Positions 59,375 through 64,000 of a stretch of DNA of 64,000 nucleotides are shown in pieces. Origin of the DNA: Eutrigla gurnardus (Eukaryota; Chordata; Actinopteri; Perciformes; Triglidae); the NCBI GenBank assembly GCA_963514095.1, contig OY741282.1, forward strand, positions 15,029,421 through 15,093,420, given 5' to 3'. Below the pieces are notes generated by a model. It had not been told where the DNA came from and ran no database searches. It was given only the letters and a program-made list of their open reading frames with translations. The position numbers and the translations under genes are program-made. The number at the start of each line of letters is the position of its first letter. Positions within the stretch are counted from its first letter, which is position 1.

Positions 59375-60851
59375 GGGGCCTCATTTATATTATAAAGCTT
59401 GTGTACACATAAAACAGGGCTGGAAAGGTGCGTACGCCACTTTCCACGCAAAGGTTGTGATCTATAAAAAGCAAACCTGGAAGCAAACTCTGAGGCATGC
59501 GTACGCACGTTCTGGAGACTGAAGGGGAATCAGCGACACAGACGGAGCTGTGGTGACAAAGTCAGATTGTAGAAGTAATGTGAGAAGAACTATTATAGTT
59601 TTGATGACTCGCCCACGTTTAATTTCACTCCATATCATAGGTTGGATCCGCGTTCTCATGAAGATGAACTCCAGCAGTGTTATTGACGCTTTTACTGAGT
59701 GATAATTGTTTCCTAAACGCCTTCTTTTAAAATCCAACTCGTGTGTTAAATCAAAATAATTTCTAAATATTTAATCAGTGCTGTGTCGCCGCAGGAGGAG
59801 AGATGGCCTGACTGCATGTAATACAGGATACAACAAATACCCTCCCATTAGATCACTGCAGTACACAGCGGGAATAACTAAATATTCTCCTTAATTACTG
59901 TGCATGTATCATCAACTCAAATATAAATACAGCCATTAAGCCATCAACATGCGGATGTCATGCTGCGTTTGTTAGATAAGGAAGACAACAATCAATGTTA
60001 ATTTTTTAACTGATCTGTGATTTATCAAGGGAACATTGCACCACTGAAATCTAATTCCACAGATATAACACTAATCATATGAGTGTCACCTGAACTTTAT
60101 TTGCTCGAATACAAAATTATAAGAGCTAGCAGACAGAGGTTAAAAAATATGTGTGCCGCATTTGAATGCTGATTTAGAATTGAAATGTCAAAGAATCGAT
60201 GTACTCAGTACACACCTAATTATGAAGTAAATCACCTCCGGGTGAACGTCCTTGCTGGATGTCATCGCTTTCATCCTGATTTCTTTGACATATCCCTCTT
60301 ATGGATGTTTGTCCAATAATTGCAGCTTGTCTCGTCTGACAAATCAGATGGTCCCTGTCCTCTCTTCCACCCCTGTCCTTATTTTTCATCCAGTCTGTTA
60401 TTCTTTTTCTTTTTTTTTTTGCGTAAACTTTAATATAATACCATTTCTTTTTTACCCCAGCCCCGGTCTGTATCTCAGGGGACACAACATCCACCGCCTT
60501 GCAACCCAAACTTCTTTATTTATCATCTCCTGTGGAAACACTTTGGAAAGTTTTACCTCAGACACTATTTCTCAATTTTTTCTGTATTTTTTTTTATTTA
60601 GGGACTGTGGTTGTCTCTTTTATGGGAACTTTCACCATGATAACCCTGGAGACAAACATATATTTCCTTATATAGTGAATTGGGGGCGTGGCAGTAACTT
60701 AGTTAACTAGTTAGCTTGACATACACATGGTGGTGAGGACAACATTGGCCGATGGGCGTATGGATCCAAATCAATTCAGTAATTTTGTCTTCATACTTAT
60801 TTTATGTGCAAAGAAAGAACATTTTTACATACTTATTAGTGAATGAGGCCC
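59375..60851. mobile_element. PIF/Harbinger-type DNA transposon, decayed, about 1.5 kb
   Basis: The left end is GGGGCCTCATTTAT. The right end is AGTGAATGAGGCCC, whose reverse complement GGGCCTCATTCACT matches over the first 10 bases. Next to the left end are the family's typical GTGCGTACGCCAC and GCATGCGTACGCACG words. A decayed Myb-like gene lies inside (60216-60509). No transposase gene is left. The 3-bp target duplication cannot be seen with certainty. Confidence 0.72.
60216..60509 (-). pseudogene. remnant of the Harbinger Myb/SANT-like DNA-binding protein
   Basis: The 97-codon frame contains VKKKWYYIKVYAKKK, which corresponds to the EVKKKWSDIKVxAKKR block of Harbinger-encoded Myb-like proteins and the related host gene NAIF1. 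It also contains AAIIGQTSIRGICQRN, corresponding to the following A.IIG.TALSGI block. In active elements this protein binds the transposon ends and brings the transposase to the nucleus. The N-terminal helix-turn-helix part upstream (toward 60660) is interrupted by stops and A/T runs, so the gene is broken. Confidence 0.55.
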
Positions 60852-62939
60852 AAACGAGAAGTTCATGGAGATAAAAGTGAGGGCCATGGAGTAATAAGAA
60901 ATTAATAAAAGGAAGAATTGTGAGACAATGTCATAGTAAAAGTCAGAGAGAAAGACAGAATGATGGAATGGAACTCAATTTCAAGCTCGTTTTAAAGTTA
61001 ATAATAATGCATTTTTTCAACAAGCAACCAAAATAAGCTTAATTCTAATCAGATACAGTGTGGTTAAACAGATGTTTCACATATTATCTTTCACTTATTT
61101 TATTAGCTTTTACAATGCACATATCTTATCTCTCATTATAAAAATGTGAAGTGTAGTGTACACCCTAGGTTCTGTTTGATATCTTAGCAAAGGATATGGA
61201 GGAGTTTGTGTGGGCATATATGACTACATGAATATTTCATAATAGCAACAAAGCTGTAAGATAAAAAGTAAAGAACACAGTTCCTCATTCAAATGTGTCG
61301 TATATTTTGACTTATTCCCCTCAACACAAATAGAAAATAGGAGCTGTATCCTATTTTACATTTCAGTTGACAAGATTGAGCTATTTATGAGACTTAATTA
61401 CACCATCGAAACAAATTAAAATTCTGCTCTCTCCTGTAATGAGAGGTGTGCCTTCCAAAAATGCCTTATTGATACCAGAAGGAACAAATCGAGTCATGAA
61501 TCAGCTTCTGTGTGGGGGGGGGGGCTGACACCATGTCAGGCTGCAGGCTAGATAGTGAAAATAAAACAGCAGAAAGAAGAAAACAGGTGCTTGAAAAAAG
61601 GCACAAGAGACCAACGTTTTCATATCTGTTCCCATGCATATGTCTTCATGTTGTTAGACAATTGACAGTGAAAAGCAGCGGGAGAACAACTTTAAGGTCT
61701 TCCCTGCAGTCTGGAGCTCGAGACAGAATAACTGCCAACATAATAAACGGATGGAAACATTTTCTCTTTTTGCCCTCTCTCCGGACCATCTATCAGATTT
61801 CAGACTTATTAGGTGTCAAATGCTGCGTGCTTAATCATCACTGCAACTCTTGTTTTGCTCTGTGTCATTTTGACAAATGAAAAACGGGGAAAATGCAGAC
61901 CCCTTACTTTATAGTGATTAATTCCGCTATTGCTGCTTACTCTGGGGCTCAGCATTCGCTGACTGATTGACTCCCTGCAGGCAGTGGTGATTACAGCATT
62001 TCCAGTTTGTTGAGTTTGTTCACTCATTACATGTGCATACTTCACCTCTTTAACAGTTTATCACAGCTAAAACAAAGGTTTAAATTAATGGTAACCTCGT
62101 GTCGAGAAATGCCAATCCAGTGCTAATTTGTTGCGATTCGTTTTTCAAGCATAATCCCTACTGTAGGAAATAGATGATGAAGGGAAATCTAGCTGCTCCC
62201 TGCATCTCCTTCAGCCCAGAGCAGATGCTACCTCCGTTGCCTGTGGTTCCAGAAGGAGCCTGGGGACTGGGGGAAGCAGGATCCCACATATATCTCTGTT
62301 CTCCTCCTTCCAGCCCTTTTCCAGCTCAGGTGGACTGTGGTGGAATCATGTCCTCATTACTGGCCTGCCTATGCAACGCCTTGCAGCATCTTGCACCAAT
62401 CCACACAAGTGATAATTTCCCACAAACTGCTTGAGAAGGAAAAGGGAGTAGAAAGCAGCAGAGATGGAGATCGGTTTCATACAAAATCGCTCCCTTTCAG
62501 AGCCGATAGAACAGACGTAAAAAAGTATTATGCTAACTACTTTCACAAAGCACAAACAAACAGTCAAACGTGGTTCTAAAATGTTTAATTGAAAATGTCG
62601 AAGTAAGTTTCGCAGCTAAGTTTACGAAATGGATCAGATTTTCAAGTTGTCGTCTTTTCCTTTTGCTGCACATTTAAGGGTGTGGATTCTGATTGCTGTT
62701 CTGTTGCTACATTTCTAACCAAACCATTGTGTGTATCCTTGAGGTTAAATTAACATGTTGAATCCATTTCTTACCTCTAAATACATTTATTCATTTGAAA
62801 CCTGCCTGACTCACTACAACTTGCAGTCACATTCTACTCCTTCCATTGGCAAATTAAAGTCTTTCAAGAGACATTGCTGTAACCATTGATTATGCCAACT
62901 GCAGTCAACCGAAAAATCACACAGTGCTTCATTCATAAG
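60852..62939. other. gene-free AT-rich stretch
   Basis: Contains a G11 run at 61514-61524 and short frames only. The 86-codon plus frame at 62174-62434 is unrecognised. Confidence 0.45.
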
Positions 62940-63130
62940 CAGTGTTGGGCAAGTTACTCTAAAAAAGTAACTATTTAAAGTACCAGTTACTTCTCCCAGA
63001 AAATAACTGAAGTAGTTACTGAGTTACAAATTCTAAAAAGTACCTAGTTACTTCGGAAAGTAACTATTGCGTTACTTTCAAATCATTTTTAAATACTGAT
63101 GCGTCAAATACTTGGACCCCATCTCCAACC
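62940..63130 (+). mobile_element. hAT-like DNA transposon end
   Basis: It begins CAGTGTTGGGCAAGTTACT and continues with many AAGTAACT and GTTACT words and then TCAAATACTTGGACCCCATC. This is a well-known teleost hAT-type non-autonomous terminus. The opposite end (expected to end CCCAACACTG) is not found before 64000, so the copy is truncated or runs beyond the window. Confidence 0.65.
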
Positions 63131-64000
63131 CTCTTTGACGGAACTTAAAATACATGTGCTTGTTCAATTATTTATGATAAATCTGAATATTATAATGGAA
63201 TGGATACTCAATACATTACAAACAGAAATCCACAGTGCACAAATCTAAACAATTTTATTGGAGATATTATAATTACTATGCTTATAGAGTGGATTGGTAA
63301 AAATCACACTATATATCTTTTGGAACATTTGATATTTATTGCACCTCAACAGGTCACAACTAAGCAAAATGAAATGATGCTTGTTAAGCAATGTACCAAA
63401 AATAAATAATAAATATATTTACTCTTTGTAGTGTAAATTAGGGGGGGGGGGGGAACAGTAGACATACTGTATGTATGTTTTTACATAATGTTGTGTGCAA
63501 GGAGGACATTTTCATTTCAGAGGTGGGGGGGACAAAAGTATTTTTAATAAAACTCTAACTCTTTCAGTTCACTGTGTTTTCTAGTAGTTCTTCTAGTTTT
63601 CTATTGCTACGTTTAAGTCTACTGTTCCCTTTTTTGGTTTGACTGGTTGTAAATCATGTAGCAAAACATTATCACCCAATTCTAATCCAATAGTAATAAT
63701 AACAGTCCTCAATTTAAGAAACACTTCCAACAAAGGCAGATAAAACAATGCAGACTTGAAACTTGTGGCTTTGCAAATGAGGCTTTTTTATGTCCTTTGG
63801 TCAGTCCATATACGAGGGCCAGCCAGAACCCCTAGATGAATCAAAATCCAATCACTGAAGTGTTTAAGGGAAGTAATGGATGGACAAACAAGTGCATGAA
63901 TGAAGACAGATCAATCCACACTCCCATTTCAGATCCATCATGGGGAGCAACAAGTCACAGCGACCGAAGGAAGGATCATGTTTGCTAAACAGACTGGAGA
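63131..64000. other. gene-free AT-rich stretch to the window end
   Basis: It may include more interior sequence of the hAT-like element. A G13 run lies at 63441-63453. No gene recognised. Confidence 0.4.
63441..63453. repeat. G13 homopolymer
   Basis: Thirteen consecutive G. Confidence 0.85.

Noticed and set aside
1..64000. CRISPR arrays, bacterial operons, ribosome binding sites, rRNA genes
   Set aside because: The repeats are microsatellites or transposons without spacer structure, and the context is a vertebrate genome. No rRNA segment was recognised.

Overview
The window looks like a ray-finned fish (teleost) chromosome segment. The reasons are the many long (CA)n, (GA)n and (TA)n microsatellites, an AT-rich background, and a set of repeats typical of teleosts: a sushi-type Ty3/gypsy element, a tRNA-headed SINE with an (ATGG)n tail, a PIF/Harbinger element beginning GGGGCCTCATTTAT, and a hAT-like end CAGTGTTGGG. 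No bacterial, plasmid or phage feature is present, and I could not identify the species.

Region 1 (1-4251, minus strand) is the only confidently protein-coding part. It is the 5' portion of a Ty3/gypsy LTR retrotransposon of the Tf1/sushi type. Reading leftwards from 4251 it has a 643-bp LTR, an 11-nt primer-binding site, gag, then pol in the -1 frame. Pol (protease, reverse transcriptase, RNase H, zinc-binding and integrase core) is open from 2771 to the window edge without a stop, so this copy may be young. Its control signals are unusually readable. An 11-nt stretch of the LTR, about 30 nt after a TATA-like box, is exactly complementary to the primer-binding site, as expected for RNA self-priming. 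A perfect 10-bp stem-loop lies just after an A-rich slip-site candidate at the gag/pol overlap.

Region 2 (4252-64000) is about 60 kb with no host exon I can support. It reads as a gene desert or a very large intron. It holds a solo LTR with a perfect 5-bp target duplication (16427-17016), a tRNA-like SINE fragment (about 20975-21130), a broken non-LTR reverse transcriptase fragment (27645-27988), a SINE with a perfect 12-bp target duplication (37214-37586) and an older copy of the same family (about 7178-7378). It also holds a 342-bp miniature inverted-repeat element flanked by TTAA (42519-42860), a GCTAA-rich teleost repeat (about 45216-45464), a PIF/Harbinger element with a decayed Myb-like gene (59375-60851) and a hAT-like end (62940 onward). 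Between them is AT-rich single-copy-looking DNA with microsatellites and a few stretches that look like conserved regulatory elements. A weak candidate exon pair lies at 59129-59374.

Apart from gag and pol, the open reading frames in the rest of the window are what chance and microsatellites would give. The two longest that I could not explain are reported with low confidence.
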